Shown in pieces: positions 45,397-54,303 of a DNA stretch of 64,000 bases. Each line of letters opens with the position of its first letter. Positions within the stretch are counted from its first letter, which is position 1. This DNA comes from Helicobacter sp. 11S02596-1. GTDB lineage: Bacteria; Campylobacterota; Campylobacteria; Campylobacterales; Helicobacteraceae. The position numbers and the translations under genes were made by a program. Location: NCBI RefSeq assembly GCF_002272825.1, contig NZ_MLAM01000001.1:124001-188000 (forward strand), read 5' to 3'. The notes below the pieces were generated by a model, which did not search any database, was not told the DNA's origin, and saw only the letters and a list, made by a program, of their open reading frames with translations.

Positions 45397-45402
45397 TATA
45401 AT
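45397..45402 (+). promoter_or_regulatory. Putative -10 box for the cheX-like/fliN operon
   Basis: TATAAT in TAGGTATAATC, 37 bp before the cheX-like start and directly after nth. Confidence 0.45.
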
Positions 45403-45438
45403 CAAAAATCCTACGAATACACTTAAGAAAGGCTTGGG

Positions 45439-45840
45439 ATGCAAATTATTCACGAGAGTTTTTTTGATATCATCCAAAAAAGCATTGATATGATGCCTCA
45501 AGATTCCATTATGCCCCTAAAAAGAGGTTATCTATCGTCGATCGAAATGCTTCAAAGCGGTATCGTTGTTTATCTGGCTTTTAACAAAGCGTTTTTAAAG
45601 ATTATGTGCAAGCATTTTTTATCAGAGGAAGACCCCTCAGAAGACGCGCTTATCGATATGGCAAAAGAGCTTACCAACCTCACGGTAGGGCGTGCGAAAG
45701 TCATCGTGCAAGAAAAAGGCAGTCATTTTGACATCTCCACACCCAAATATCTAGGTATCAAACTCATCAAAAATTACGACAAAGGTCTGCATTTTAGACT
45801 CCAAAGCGGGCGTTGCAGTATCTTTATAAGAGGTCAATAA
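45439..45840 (+). CDS. CheX-like chemotaxis phosphatase-family protein
   Basis: A 133-residue single-domain protein resembling CheX (CheC/CheX/FliY family). The catalytic pattern ExxN is visible in DMAKELTNLTVGRAK (glutamate and asparagine about residues 77 and 80), so it may dephosphorylate CheY-P. It begins IIHESFFDIIQKSIDMM. The gene directly precedes fliN with a one-base overlap (TAATG), which ties it to the flagellar switch. A non-enzymatic role at the switch is an alternative. Confidence 0.8.
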   Translation: MQIIHESFFDIIQKSIDMMPQDSIMPLKRGYLSSIEMLQSGIVVYLAFNKAFLKIMCKHFLSEEDPSEDALIDMAKELTNLTVGRAKVIVQEKGSHFDISTPKYLGIKLIKNYDKGLHFRLQSGRCSIFIRGQ

Positions 45841-46193
45841 TGGCAAAAGAAAACCCTATTTTAGATAAACAAAAAATCCATTCCCAAAAAGACATTGAGT
45901 TGGCTACGTATCTTGAGGATTTAATGAGCAATTATGAAGGGCTTTTGGATATGGAAGTCAGCTTTATGGCAGAACTAGGTTCGACCAAAATCGCACTAGC
46001 AGAAATATTGAAGTTTGAAAAAGGCTCGATTATTGATTTGCAAAAGCCCGCAGGCGAAAGCGTCGATACCTTTGTGAATGGCAGGGTTATTGGCAAGGGA
46101 GAAGTGATGGTATATGAGAAAAATCTTGCCATCAGGCTCAATGAGATTTTAGACTCCAATGCTATTGTTTATTATTTGACTAAGGATTTCTAA
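45840..46193 (+). CDS. fliN: Flagellar motor switch protein FliN
   Basis: A 117-residue switch protein with the SpoA domain (VSFMAELGSTKIALAEILKF, GSIIDLQKPAGESVDTFVNG, EVMVYEKNLAIRLNEI). The ATG overlaps the stop of the CheX-like gene; AGAGGTC serves as a ribosome site. It is followed after 5 bp by fliO, so switch and export apparatus genes are grouped. Confidence 0.95.
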   Translation: MAKENPILDKQKIHSQKDIELATYLEDLMSNYEGLLDMEVSFMAELGSTKIALAEILKFEKGSIIDLQKPAGESVDTFVNGRVIGKGEVMVYEKNLAIRLNEILDSNAIVYYLTKDF

Positions 46194-46198
46194 ATTTT

Positions 46199-46999
46199 AT
46201 GCTACAGCGATTATTTCTGATCCTTGCGATTGCATTGAGTATTGCCCAATCAATCGAAATCAAAGACATCCAAACCTTTGATCGCAAAGGGCATTTGGAT
46301 TTGCTTTTGCTTTCTGATGGCATTTTTTCCTCTCATCCCAAAATCCTCACAATCCAAAATGAAAAAATCATCGCACTAAAAAATCTTTCTATCAGTGAAA
46401 AATGGCAAAAAAAATTTTCATCTTCTGTTCTGCAATCCATAGAAATTTTTTCAAAAAATGATAATCTCTACATCGTGCCAAAAAGCAATAAGCCGTTTAA
46501 AATCCAAGCTTCCAAGTCAAAAGATGGCTACACCTTGAGATTTCGCTTCACCCCTGAAGAATCCACTAGCCACATCAATGCCCTCTTAAACAAAACCCCC
46601 CAAATCAAATCCCAGCCCATCACCCTGCCCCAACATAATTTTTTACTCGATGAAGACTATCCCTACTGGATAGTTCTGGGCATTATGGGATTTCTCATCG
46701 TCGTGCTGGTGCTGGTGCGAAAAAAATTCAGCTCGGAGAATCCTTGGCGAAAAAACAAACTCGATCAATACACATCGTTACAAATTCTCTCGACAAAAAC
46801 TATCGATACCCATAACAAAATCATCCTCATTCAAAGCCAAAACTACCGATATATCGTGCTTTTGAGCAATAAACAAAATTTACTTATCGATAAAATCGAT
46901 CTCGATAGTCAAGAAAACAAAAAGACAATCATTGATGATGATTTCTGGGCGTCATTGAAACAAAAACAAAATTCTATAAACAAAAAAAATGCAAGATAA
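46199..46999 (+). CDS. fliO: FliO-like flagellar export apparatus protein
   Basis: A 266-residue membrane protein. It has a signal-like hydrophobic N-terminus (about 3-17), a periplasmic region (about 20-155), one membrane helix (YWIVLGIMGFLIVVLVLV, about 160-178) and a cytoplasmic FliO-type domain (LQILSTKTIDTHNKIILIQS, then YRYIVLLSNKQNLLID). The extended periplasmic part fits the longer FliO proteins described in H. pylori and C. jejuni. It follows fliN and overlaps the TonB-like gene by 11 bases. Confidence 0.85.
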   Translation: MLQRLFLILAIALSIAQSIEIKDIQTFDRKGHLDLLLLSDGIFSSHPKILTIQNEKIIALKNLSISEKWQKKFSSSVLQSIEIFSKNDNLYIVPKSNKPFKIQASKSKDGYTLRFRFTPEESTSHINALLNKTPQIKSQPITLPQHNFLLDEDYPYWIVLGIMGFLIVVLVLVRKKFSSENPWRKNKLDQYTSLQILSTKTIDTHNKIILIQSQNYRYIVLLSNKQNLLIDKIDLDSQENKKTIIDDDFWASLKQKQNSINKKNAR

Positions 47000-47867
47000 A
47001 AAATCTGAAAAACGTTTTCTTATCTCTTTGCTTATCTCCATCCTCATTCACTTGCTGATTGCTCTGATTATCTATAATTTAAACAAATTTATCCACACAC
47101 AAAAACCCCAACTCACAAAAATAGACCCCAGCAATCTTTTGATCCTAAAACGCGGGCATTCCACTGACCCAACCAAGCAAAAACCCGGTGCAGTGCCTCC
47201 AACGCTGGCAAGCCATAGCACAAACACCACCCCCACGCCCCAGCAAAATCCCCAAACCCCGCCAAATAAGCCCAGCCCAACACCTCCCAATTCTACCCAA
47301 CCAAACCCCGCCCCGCCATTAAAAAACAAACAAAAACAAAATAACACCACCGAGCAAAAAAAACAAGAAAATTCCCCAAATAAAGCCCTACACCCCTATC
47401 AAAAAGGCTATATCGATCCCAAAAACCTTTCTTTGCTCTCCCAACAACAATCCTTAGCTTTTCAATCCCCATCTTCACGTGCGAGTATCAATGGGGATAA
47501 CAATCAAGGAATGGATAGACAAACCAAAAAAGATATTGATGAGCTTTATGGCGAAGAATTTGGGGATTTAGGCGAGGCAGAAAAAGATTTTATTGAAAAC
47601 AACCTGCGTGAAATTGGCAGGATTACCCAAAAATACCTCGAATACCCCAGAACTGCCGCCTATCTAGGGCAAGATGGGCAAAATGCTGTTGAATTTTATC
47701 TCCACCCTAACGGCGATATTACGGGTTTAAAAATCCTCAAAAAATCAGGCTATATCATCTTGGATCGCAATACCCTAAAAACCATACAAATCGCTTATAA
47801 AGACTACCCACGACCCAGCACAACGACACTTATTAGGATTCGCGTGCGGTATTTTATGTATCGATAA
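46989..47867 (+). CDS. TonB-family C-terminal protein
   Basis: A 292-residue protein with an N-terminal membrane helix (about 10-30), a long proline/glutamine/asparagine-rich periplasm-spanning stretch (about 60-135) and a C-terminal TonB fold (about 205-292, EYPRTAAYLGQDGQNAVEFYLH, abbreviated, then GYIILDRNTLKTIQIAYKDYP). It should couple the proton-motive force to outer membrane receptors, but no exbB/exbD or receptor genes are adjacent. H. pylori HP0582 is in the same place next to flagellar genes and pyrC, so another envelope role remains possible. Confidence 0.85.
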   Translation: MQDKKSEKRFLISLLISILIHLLIALIIYNLNKFIHTQKPQLTKIDPSNLLILKRGHSTDPTKQKPGAVPPTLASHSTNTTPTPQQNPQTPPNKPSPTPPNSTQPNPAPPLKNKQKQNNTTEQKKQENSPNKALHPYQKGYIDPKNLSLLSQQQSLAFQSPSSRASINGDNNQGMDRQTKKDIDELYGEEFGDLGEAEKDFIENNLREIGRITQKYLEYPRTAAYLGQDGQNAVEFYLHPNGDITGLKILKKSGYIILDRNTLKTIQIAYKDYPRPSTTTLIRIRVRYFMYR

Positions 47868-47923
47868 AAATGTCTGCAAAAATACTCGCATTTCTTAGGG
47901 GATATTGGGAAATATTTTGATTA

Positions 47924-47929
47924 TATAAT
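47924..47929 (+). promoter_or_regulatory. Putative -10 box for pyrC and the Kdo hydrolase genes
   Basis: TATAAT in GATTATATAATAATT, 41 bp before the pyrC start in an AT-rich gap. Confidence 0.45.
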
Positions 47930-47970
47930 AATTCATAGTAAAATTAAACGATAAATTTAAAGGCAAGCTT

Positions 47971-48990
47971 ATGGAAGAAATCACCTTGTTAAACCCTTTG
48001 GATATGCACCTGCATTTAAGAGAAGGGGAAATGCTCAAAAATATCATCGATTTTACCACCTCACAATTCAGCGGCGCTGTTGTAATGCCAAATCTCTCTA
48101 CCCCCATCACAACCACCCAGCTTGCGATGGAATACAAAGAAGAAATCCAAAGCAGTGCCAAAGACAAAGATTTTATGCCCCTCATCGCTATTTATATCAC
48201 CGACGCCCTCAATGAAGAAGAACTCAAAACCGCCAAAAATAATGGGATCAAAATCCTCAAGCTTTATCCCAAAGGTGCGACGACAAATTCTGATAATGGG
48301 TTGGCAGAAATCCTCACGCCTCAAACGCTAAAAATATTTGAAATCGCTCAAGATCTTGGCTTTATGCTCTCCATTCACGGCGAAACGGGTGGCTTTTCTA
48401 TGGAAAGAGAATACGAATTTGGTCCGATATTTGCCGCCATTGCCAAGGATTTCCCCAAGCTCAAAATCATCATCGAACATATGAGCGATCACCGCAGTAT
48501 CGCCTTGTTAGAAGATTATGAAAACATTTATGCCACCCTCACACTCCACCATATCACAATGACGCTCGATGATGTTTTGGGTGCGGGACTCAAACCCCAT
48601 CATTTCTGCAAACCCATCCTCAAAACCCCAAAAGACAGAGATATGCTTTTAGCACTTGCCTTGAATGCCCACCCAAAAGTAAGCTTTGGCTCTGATAGCG
48701 CCCCCCATCTGGAGAAAAACAAGCTCAAAGACAATGGCGCTGCGGGTATCTTTTCTGCCCCCAATATGCTTGCTATGCTGTGTGAGCTTTTTGAAAAACA
48801 CGACAAACTCCACAATCTCCAAGCCTTTATCAGCGACAATGCAAAAACCAACTACAATATCTCAAAACTCCCAAAAAAGGCAGTCAAGTTACACAAAAAA
48901 CACACCGCAATCCCGAGCCAAATCCGATTGATCCAAAATAATATCATCCCATTAAACGGGGGTCGATTGCTCCAATGGAGTCAGGCTTGA
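47971..48990 (+). CDS. pyrC: Dihydroorotase
   Basis: Closes carbamoyl-aspartate to dihydroorotate in pyrimidine synthesis. The 339-residue class II enzyme shows the metal-binding DMHLHLREGEM (about 11-21), the lysine in LKLYPKGATTNS that is carboxylated in the family, SIHGE, IIEHMSDH and the catalytic aspartate in FGSDSAPH (about 244). It heads a run that continues into the Kdo hydrolase genes; its stop overlaps the next gene. Confidence 0.96.
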   Translation: MEEITLLNPLDMHLHLREGEMLKNIIDFTTSQFSGAVVMPNLSTPITTTQLAMEYKEEIQSSAKDKDFMPLIAIYITDALNEEELKTAKNNGIKILKLYPKGATTNSDNGLAEILTPQTLKIFEIAQDLGFMLSIHGETGGFSMEREYEFGPIFAAIAKDFPKLKIIIEHMSDHRSIALLEDYENIYATLTLHHITMTLDDVLGAGLKPHHFCKPILKTPKDRDMLLALALNAHPKVSFGSDSAPHLEKNKLKDNGAAGIFSAPNMLAMLCELFEKHDKLHNLQAFISDNAKTNYNISKLPKKAVKLHKKHTAIPSQIRLIQNNIIPLNGGRLLQWSQA

Positions 48991-50156
48991 TAAGAAATGT
49001 TTATTTTATCTTGAGCGTGATATTGCTTGGCGGGGCTTTTTTATATTTCGAGCCAAAAGAGCAAAATTCTATTGATTTTCAAATCACGCTCACACCCACG
49101 CCCTACAAACCCCCGTATGCTTCAAAAATAGACATCCCAATGCCAAAAGGTGTCCGCTCCGCACACGCAGCAACGCTGACCTATCTCGAAAATGGCGATT
49201 TGCTTGCTGCCTTTTTTGCTGGGAGCAGGGAGGGAGCAAAGGATGTCAAGATTTATGGGAGCATTTACAATGCCAAAAATCACCAATGGAATCCCGCATT
49301 TGTCCTGCTCACCCGAGAAGAGTTAGCCAAAAAATCCCACCAATACATCAAAAAACTCGGCAATCCTGTGCTTTATCGCGATGGGAAAAAAATCTATCTT
49401 TTTGTCGTGGGGACAAGCATTGGCGGGTGGGCAACCAGCAAGATCTACCAACTCACTATGGAAAATTTTTCACCCAGCAAGCATTTTGTTTATCAAGGCA
49501 CACTCCAGCTCAGCCCATTTCTCAACATCAGCAACCTCGTGCGCTCTGTGCCTATCAAAACAAACGATGGCGGATTTTATTTACCCATTTATCACGAACT
49601 TGCCGATAAATACGCTTTGATTCTAAAATTTAATGCAGAAGGCAAGCTTGACACCATCACAAAGCCCAATCACCTCCACCGCCAGCTCCAACCAAGCCTA
49701 GCCCCGCTTTCAGATATAACTTGCTTAGCTGTGTTTCGCAATCACGATCGTTATGATGATGTGATGTTTTCACAAGTATGCACTCAAAATAACAATGGGG
49801 GGGGGGGCAGGATGGATTGGCAAAAACCGCAAATGACAAATGTAAAAAATCACAATAACTCTGCGAATCTGATTAATTTCAACAAAAACATCTACCTCAT
49901 CCACAATACCTTTGAGCGCAACCCAAAACTTGCCCGAGGCACGCTCACATTTTCAAAAATGCTTTCTCCAACCGAATTTAAAAAGGTTTTTATCCTCGAT
50001 GAGACAACCGCTCCAAACGGCGAGGTCAGCTACCCGACAACCATCACAGATGGTGATAATATCGACATCGTTTATACCCACGATAGAGCCAACATAAGGC
50101 ATATCCGATTCAATCAATCCTATCTGCAAAAACAACAATCAGGGAAAAGACAATGA
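48975..50156 (+). CDS. Sialidase-fold Kdo hydrolase subunit (HP0580 type), with G11 tract
   Basis: A 393-residue periplasmic enzyme anchored by one N-terminal helix. The body has the bacterial sialidase-like pattern (RSAHAATLTYLENGDLLAAF, GSREGAKDVKIYGS, GNPVLYRDGKKIYLF). In H. pylori the homologue HP0580 works with HP0579 to remove the outer Kdo sugar from lipid A. The first ATG (48975) lacks a ribosome site; a TTG at 48987 overlapping the pyrC stop has GGAG six bases upstream and may be the true start. Eleven G (49797-49807) lie in frame at residue about 275. The next gene overlaps by 4 bases. Confidence 0.87.
   Translation: MESGLIRNVYFILSVILLGGAFLYFEPKEQNSIDFQITLTPTPYKPPYASKIDIPMPKGVRSAHAATLTYLENGDLLAAFFAGSREGAKDVKIYGSIYNAKNHQWNPAFVLLTREELAKKSHQYIKKLGNPVLYRDGKKIYLFVVGTSIGGWATSKIYQLTMENFSPSKHFVYQGTLQLSPFLNISNLVRSVPIKTNDGGFYLPIYHELADKYALILKFNAEGKLDTITKPNHLHRQLQPSLAPLSDITCLAVFRNHDRYDDVMFSQVCTQNNNGGGGRMDWQKPQMTNVKNHNNSANLINFNKNIYLIHNTFERNPKLARGTLTFSKMLSPTEFKKVFILDETTAPNGEVSYPTTITDGDNIDIVYTHDRANIRHIRFNQSYLQKQQSGKRQ
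49797..49807 (+). repeat. In-frame poly-G (G11) tract, likely phase-variation switch
   Basis: Eleven consecutive G in the Kdo hydrolase sialidase-fold subunit, encoding a GlyGlyGlyGly stretch after AsnAsnAsn. One-base slippage would remove the last third of the protein. Confidence 0.9.
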
Positions 50157-50713
50157 ATTATTATGTGTTTTCGATTCTCTATATGGCGATTTTTGGGTAT
50201 TTTGGGCATATGGCAAAGATAAAAATATCTACCAACATTGCCTTGATAATCCTTTCTGGTATCGTTGTAAATATCCCTTTCAATGGGCTTTCTATCACTA
50301 TGCTTACTTATAGCTTTGTAGGGGAAATGAGCGTGTTTTTATTCACCTTGAGCCTAATGAGTATCTTTGAGAGCCTGAGGGTTTCAAGTCGCACGTTGAT
50401 GAATTTGAAAGCTTTTATTTTTATTTTTATTTTTGGGCTCATTTTATATCTCAGCGTTTTAAATATCCTTCCCTTTGATTTGTATTACCAACCCCGAGAA
50501 ATCACGATTATCATCGGCTGTGCTATCACGATTTTGGCGTATTTTATCCACAAGCCTCTAGGCTTTATCTACCTTATCAGTTTGTTTGCTTATGGGCTTG
50601 GTGTCCTTAGCTCAAAAAATATCTTTGACTACCTCATTGATGTGCCTACATGGGTATTTTCGATGATGGGTATCGTGGGTTTTGGTATCAAAAGATTGGT
50701 AAAACGGCGATGA
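50153..50713 (+). CDS. Kdo hydrolase membrane subunit (HP0579 type)
   Basis: A 186-residue integral membrane protein with about six hydrophobic segments and few charged loops, one of which contains LRVSSRTLMNLK. The H. pylori homologue HP0579 is required with HP0580 for Kdo hydrolase activity. It starts four bases inside the previous gene and overlaps the next by ATGA, so the three are one translation unit. Confidence 0.82.
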   Translation: MNYYVFSILYMAIFGYFGHMAKIKISTNIALIILSGIVVNIPFNGLSITMLTYSFVGEMSVFLFTLSLMSIFESLRVSSRTLMNLKAFIFIFIFGLILYLSVLNILPFDLYYQPREITIIIGCAITILAYFIHKPLGFIYLISLFAYGLGVLSSKNIFDYLIDVPTWVFSMMGIVGFGIKRLVKRR

Positions 50714-52734
50714 AAATCCTCAATACCATTCTCCAATCCATTCTTTTTGGGATATTTCTCAGTCTGCTTTTTATTGCGATTCGTTTAGCTTTTATTCTTT
50801 ATGTCGGCATAGGTCTTGGAGCGATAGGGGGGGGGGCAAATCTCCAGGATATTTTTCAGACCCTCATCGATGGGGCAAAATACGACAACAGGGCAGTTGC
50901 CATTGCGCTGGGTTTGTTTTTTTTGTTGGCTTTTGCCGTGATTTCGAGCCGTTTTCAAAAGCGCATCCTTTTGGTCTATGCTGGGATGATATTTTTTATC
51001 TGCATATTTTTGGGTATCGCCAATATGGGCTTTTATAATATTTATGGCGACACATTTGATGGGAATCTTTTAGGCATTGTCTTTGATGACCAAAAAGCCA
51101 TTTTCCAAACAGGCTTAAGAGGGGATTATCACATCATTACCAAAGTAATTTTCTGGCTAATGGCTAGCGTTTTGGCGGTGTATCTCTATGCCAAATCAGC
51201 CACGCTAATAGAAAGATGTGCCAAAAACCTATCGCAAAAATCGTCCAAAGCCTTTATTTTTGGCTCATTGGTAGTATTTGCAGGGATAATGCTCGTTTTT
51301 ATCAACTCCCATTTGGGATTCAAAGCGCTCTCCCTCGACCAGCATATCCACCCATCCAAAAACCCTTTTTTACGACAAATCACACCCGGAGCGTTCCGAG
51401 ATCTTTATCTGGTTTATCGGGATTACAAAAAAATCACAAATGCAAAATTTTCAGATTTTTCAGACCAAAGCCCCGCTAGTGTTGCAAAAGATTTTTTCAA
51501 TCTACCTATTGATGCCAAGCCTCCCTTTGATCTCCCTGCCCTGCTTACTCGCACGAGTGAAAACACCTCTAGTGTCAAAATCAAGCATATTTTTTATATC
51601 GTCTCTGAAAGCCTCAGTGAATGGCAATTTGACCCTGAATTTGACACCATCGGACTCACCGCAGGGCTAAAATCGCTCCTTGATGGCAAACACGGCTTTA
51701 AAGTCAAGCATTTTTTAGAAAATGCCCCTAGCACGATCAAAAGCCTTGATGTGCAAATCACCGGGCTTTTTCAAACGGAAATACCCATAAACACAATGGT
51801 CGGGAATCTCCCATTATTCCCCACAGCTATTGGGGGAATAATGAAAAAACTAGGCTATGAGACTAGATTTTATTACGGGGGTTCTGGCACGTGGCAAAAG
51901 CTCGACCGATATACGCTTGCAGAGGGTTTTGACAAAAATTTCTATAATGCCGATATGCTCGAATACGCCAAAAATAAAGACTATCCACCCCCTCTGGAAA
52001 ATCTATGGGGTGTTTATGATGATATTTTGTTTGATTATATGGTTCAAAATACCACCAATGCGGAGCGCCCGACTTTTAATATGGTGATGACAACATCCAA
52101 TCACCCCCCTTATGATGTCGATCTCAAATCTTTTGGCGTCCCGCTTGAAGCCATCAAAAAATTTTTAGAAACCCACTTTGGGGACAAAAAGAGATTTCAA
52201 GAGAGCAACGAAAATGTTCTCGGGCATATCTGGTGGTATGACAAACAAATCACACGTTTTATCCAAGAAGCCTCCAAGCGCTTCCCAGAATCTTTGTTTG
52301 TCATCACCGGCGATCATTTTGATCGGATGTATCCTTTAGCCAAACGGGATAATCGTATCATCAAATCCATCCCGCTCATCCTCTATTCCCCAGTGCTTAG
52401 CCCCAAGCAACTTAGCGATATCGGCTCTCATATCGATATTGCCTCGACAATCATCGAGCTTGTTGCCCCAAAAGGTTTTACGTATGCGAGCTTTGGTGAG
52501 CCACTTTTTAGCAACAATCCTAACCTCAAATACCAAAGCGATCGCTATGCGCTAGGCTATTATGCTGTTGCGACCCATCGTTTTATCTATACGCCGGAGC
52601 GGGGAGTAGAATATTTTGATAATGCGAGTAAGACCCCAACAGATGAAGCAAAAGCCCAAGCCCTCTATCAAAAACTCCAAGAAGCCAAAGCGCTCAGCTG
52701 GTGGTTATTTATCCAAGGCAATACCATCAAATGA
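50710..52734 (+). CDS. LtaS-like membrane sulfatase-fold transferase, with G10 tract
   Basis: A 674-residue inner-membrane protein with five N-terminal helices (to about residue 215) and a periplasmic alkaline phosphatase/sulfatase domain (about 285-610). That domain contains IKHIFYIVSESLSEWQF, YGGSGTWQKLDRY, TSNHPPYDV and FVITGDHFDR with RIIKSIPLILYSP. Relatives transfer phosphoglycerol or phosphoethanolamine to surface glycolipids; the acceptor here is unknown. It follows the Kdo hydrolase pair (H. pylori HP0578 position). The ATG at 50710 overlaps the stop of the previous gene. Ten G (50827-50836) lie at residue about 40, so slippage would leave only a short peptide. Confidence 0.83.
   Translation: MKILNTILQSILFGIFLSLLFIAIRLAFILYVGIGLGAIGGGANLQDIFQTLIDGAKYDNRAVAIALGLFFLLAFAVISSRFQKRILLVYAGMIFFICIFLGIANMGFYNIYGDTFDGNLLGIVFDDQKAIFQTGLRGDYHIITKVIFWLMASVLAVYLYAKSATLIERCAKNLSQKSSKAFIFGSLVVFAGIMLVFINSHLGFKALSLDQHIHPSKNPFLRQITPGAFRDLYLVYRDYKKITNAKFSDFSDQSPASVAKDFFNLPIDAKPPFDLPALLTRTSENTSSVKIKHIFYIVSESLSEWQFDPEFDTIGLTAGLKSLLDGKHGFKVKHFLENAPSTIKSLDVQITGLFQTEIPINTMVGNLPLFPTAIGGIMKKLGYETRFYYGGSGTWQKLDRYTLAEGFDKNFYNADMLEYAKNKDYPPPLENLWGVYDDILFDYMVQNTTNAERPTFNMVMTTSNHPPYDVDLKSFGVPLEAIKKFLETHFGDKKRFQESNENVLGHIWWYDKQITRFIQEASKRFPESLFVITGDHFDRMYPLAKRDNRIIKSIPLILYSPVLSPKQLSDIGSHIDIASTIIELVAPKGFTYASFGEPLFSNNPNLKYQSDRYALGYYAVATHRFIYTPERGVEYFDNASKTPTDEAKAQALYQKLQEAKALSWWLFIQGNTIK
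50827..50836 (+). repeat. In-frame poly-G (G10) tract, likely phase-variation switch
   Basis: Ten consecutive G near the 5' end of the LtaS-like gene, within a GlyGlyGly stretch just after the first membrane helix. Confidence 0.9.
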
Positions 52735-53783
52735 AAGCGGGTTGGGAGGATTTTGATGGTATCATCGATGTGAGAAGCCCGGCTGAATACGCATATTCGC
52801 ATATCCCAAATGCTATCAATCTCCCTGTTTTAAACGATGATGAACATTCCAAAATCGGCACGATCTACAAGCAAGAATCCCCGCTAAAAGCAAAAATCCT
52901 TGGGGCAAGCATTGCGTGCAAAAATATTTCACATATCTTAGATTCTCTCCCAGAAGATAAAAAACTCCAAGCTGTATTGAATCACAAAAATAAACTTTTG
53001 ATTTATTGTGCGAGAGGCGGGCAAAGGAGCGAGGCACTCTATGTCATCTTGAGCCATATCGGTTTTCGGGTCAAAAAGCTTGAAAATGGCTACAAAGGGT
53101 ATCGCCAAAAGGTCATAGAATATTTTTCTACCCCAATGAAGCACGTGTTTTTGACCCTTTGTGGGCATACAGGATGTGGCAAAACCGAAATCATCCAAAA
53201 TCAAGAAAACTGGAGCATTGATCTTGAAGCACTTGCCAATCATTATGGCTCAAGCTTTGGTAATGTGGCTACTGCAAAAAGAGGGCAACCCACACAAAAA
53301 ATGTTTGAAAATATGCTTTTTGAAGAATTTTGCAAAAAAGCGGGTCAAAAATTTTTACTTATCGAAGCAGAATCAAGAAAATTAGGTAAAGTCAGCGTCC
53401 CGAGTTCGCTTTTTAGATCCTATCAAAACCATATTATTATCCTTGTAAAATCAGATTTGAACGCACGTATTCAAAGGATTACTAGAATGTATCAAAATAT
53501 TTCTGAAAATGATTTTTTTACTGCGATGGAAAAAATCAAGCCCTATGTATCAAAAAATATTTTTTGCCACGTGCAAGCATTATGGGAAAATAAAGATTTG
53601 AGCAAAATTGCAGAAATTCTTATCAGCCAGTATTACGACAAGGTTTATAGGATTCCAAAATACAGCCACACCATCACGAATGATGATCTATCCAAAAGCA
53701 CACAAGAGATTTTAGAAATCAAAAAGCACTATGAAACCATATATAATAAGCAATTTGGAGCAACGCAAATGATGAGTTGCTAA
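52731..53783 (+). CDS. mnmH: tRNA 2-selenouridine/geranyl-2-thiouridine synthase
   Basis: A 350-residue MnmH (SelU/YbbB). An N-terminal rhodanese domain (about 5-130: FDGIIDVRSPAEYAYSHIPN and the catalytic cysteine in LIYCARGGQRSEAL) is joined to a P-loop domain (GHTGCGKTEII, about 145). It modifies the wobble base of certain tRNAs, first by geranylation and then by selenium exchange. The start overlaps the stop of the LtaS-like gene (ATGA). The selenophosphate synthetase SelD needed for selenium insertion is not in the window. Last gene of the pyrC-Kdo run; region F follows. Confidence 0.93.
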   Translation: MKAGWEDFDGIIDVRSPAEYAYSHIPNAINLPVLNDDEHSKIGTIYKQESPLKAKILGASIACKNISHILDSLPEDKKLQAVLNHKNKLLIYCARGGQRSEALYVILSHIGFRVKKLENGYKGYRQKVIEYFSTPMKHVFLTLCGHTGCGKTEIIQNQENWSIDLEALANHYGSSFGNVATAKRGQPTQKMFENMLFEEFCKKAGQKFLLIEAESRKLGKVSVPSSLFRSYQNHIIILVKSDLNARIQRITRMYQNISENDFFTAMEKIKPYVSKNIFCHVQALWENKDLSKIAEILISQYYDKVYRIPKYSHTITNDDLSKSTQEILEIKKHYETIYNKQFGATQMMSC

Positions 53784-54040
53784 ATATTACATTGAAGACG
53801 ATGGGGATTTGCAATAGATAGCTCACCACAGCCAACATCGCATTTGACTATAACAATGGGCGATAAAGGCAAGTAGCTTGAATATGCGACTTTCAGAGCA
53901 TAACCGGACGCCCAAACCTTAACTACTCGCCCGCAGTAGTCTTCGGATTCAGTTTTTCAAACCAAACCGAGTAAAACATAATATTTTTGTGAGGCTTACG
54001 CCCATTAGGAGGGGGCGGGGTTCTACTTAGCAAGCGTCTT

Positions 54041-54130
54041 AGCCGTATTGCCATACAACTTGTGAAGCATAAGGCAATCGGCGTGCGAGGCTAGCAAAGC
54101 CAAGCAGTTGGCTTTGCCTTTACGCCTCTC
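54041..54130 (+). repeat. Module N, copy 1
   Basis: Hairpin with outer arms GAGGC/GCCTC and inner arms AAAGCC/GGCTTT around the constant loop AAGCAGTT, preceded by CAATCGGCGTGCG. Compare copies at 54304, 54835, 62543 and 62768. Confidence 0.8.
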
Positions 54131-54303
54131 CCCCCTTCCTAAAACCTCTTTGGGTGGGCGGGTTAAAAACCCGCTGCACGCCCCCTTAGCCTGCAGGCTG
54201 AAAGTGCGTAGCGGGCTTTGGTTTAGATGGATAAGATTAAAAACCTTAGAAAACTATCTCCAATATTCAAGGCAAGCTTAAATATGAGATGGTTACTTTA
54301 GGA

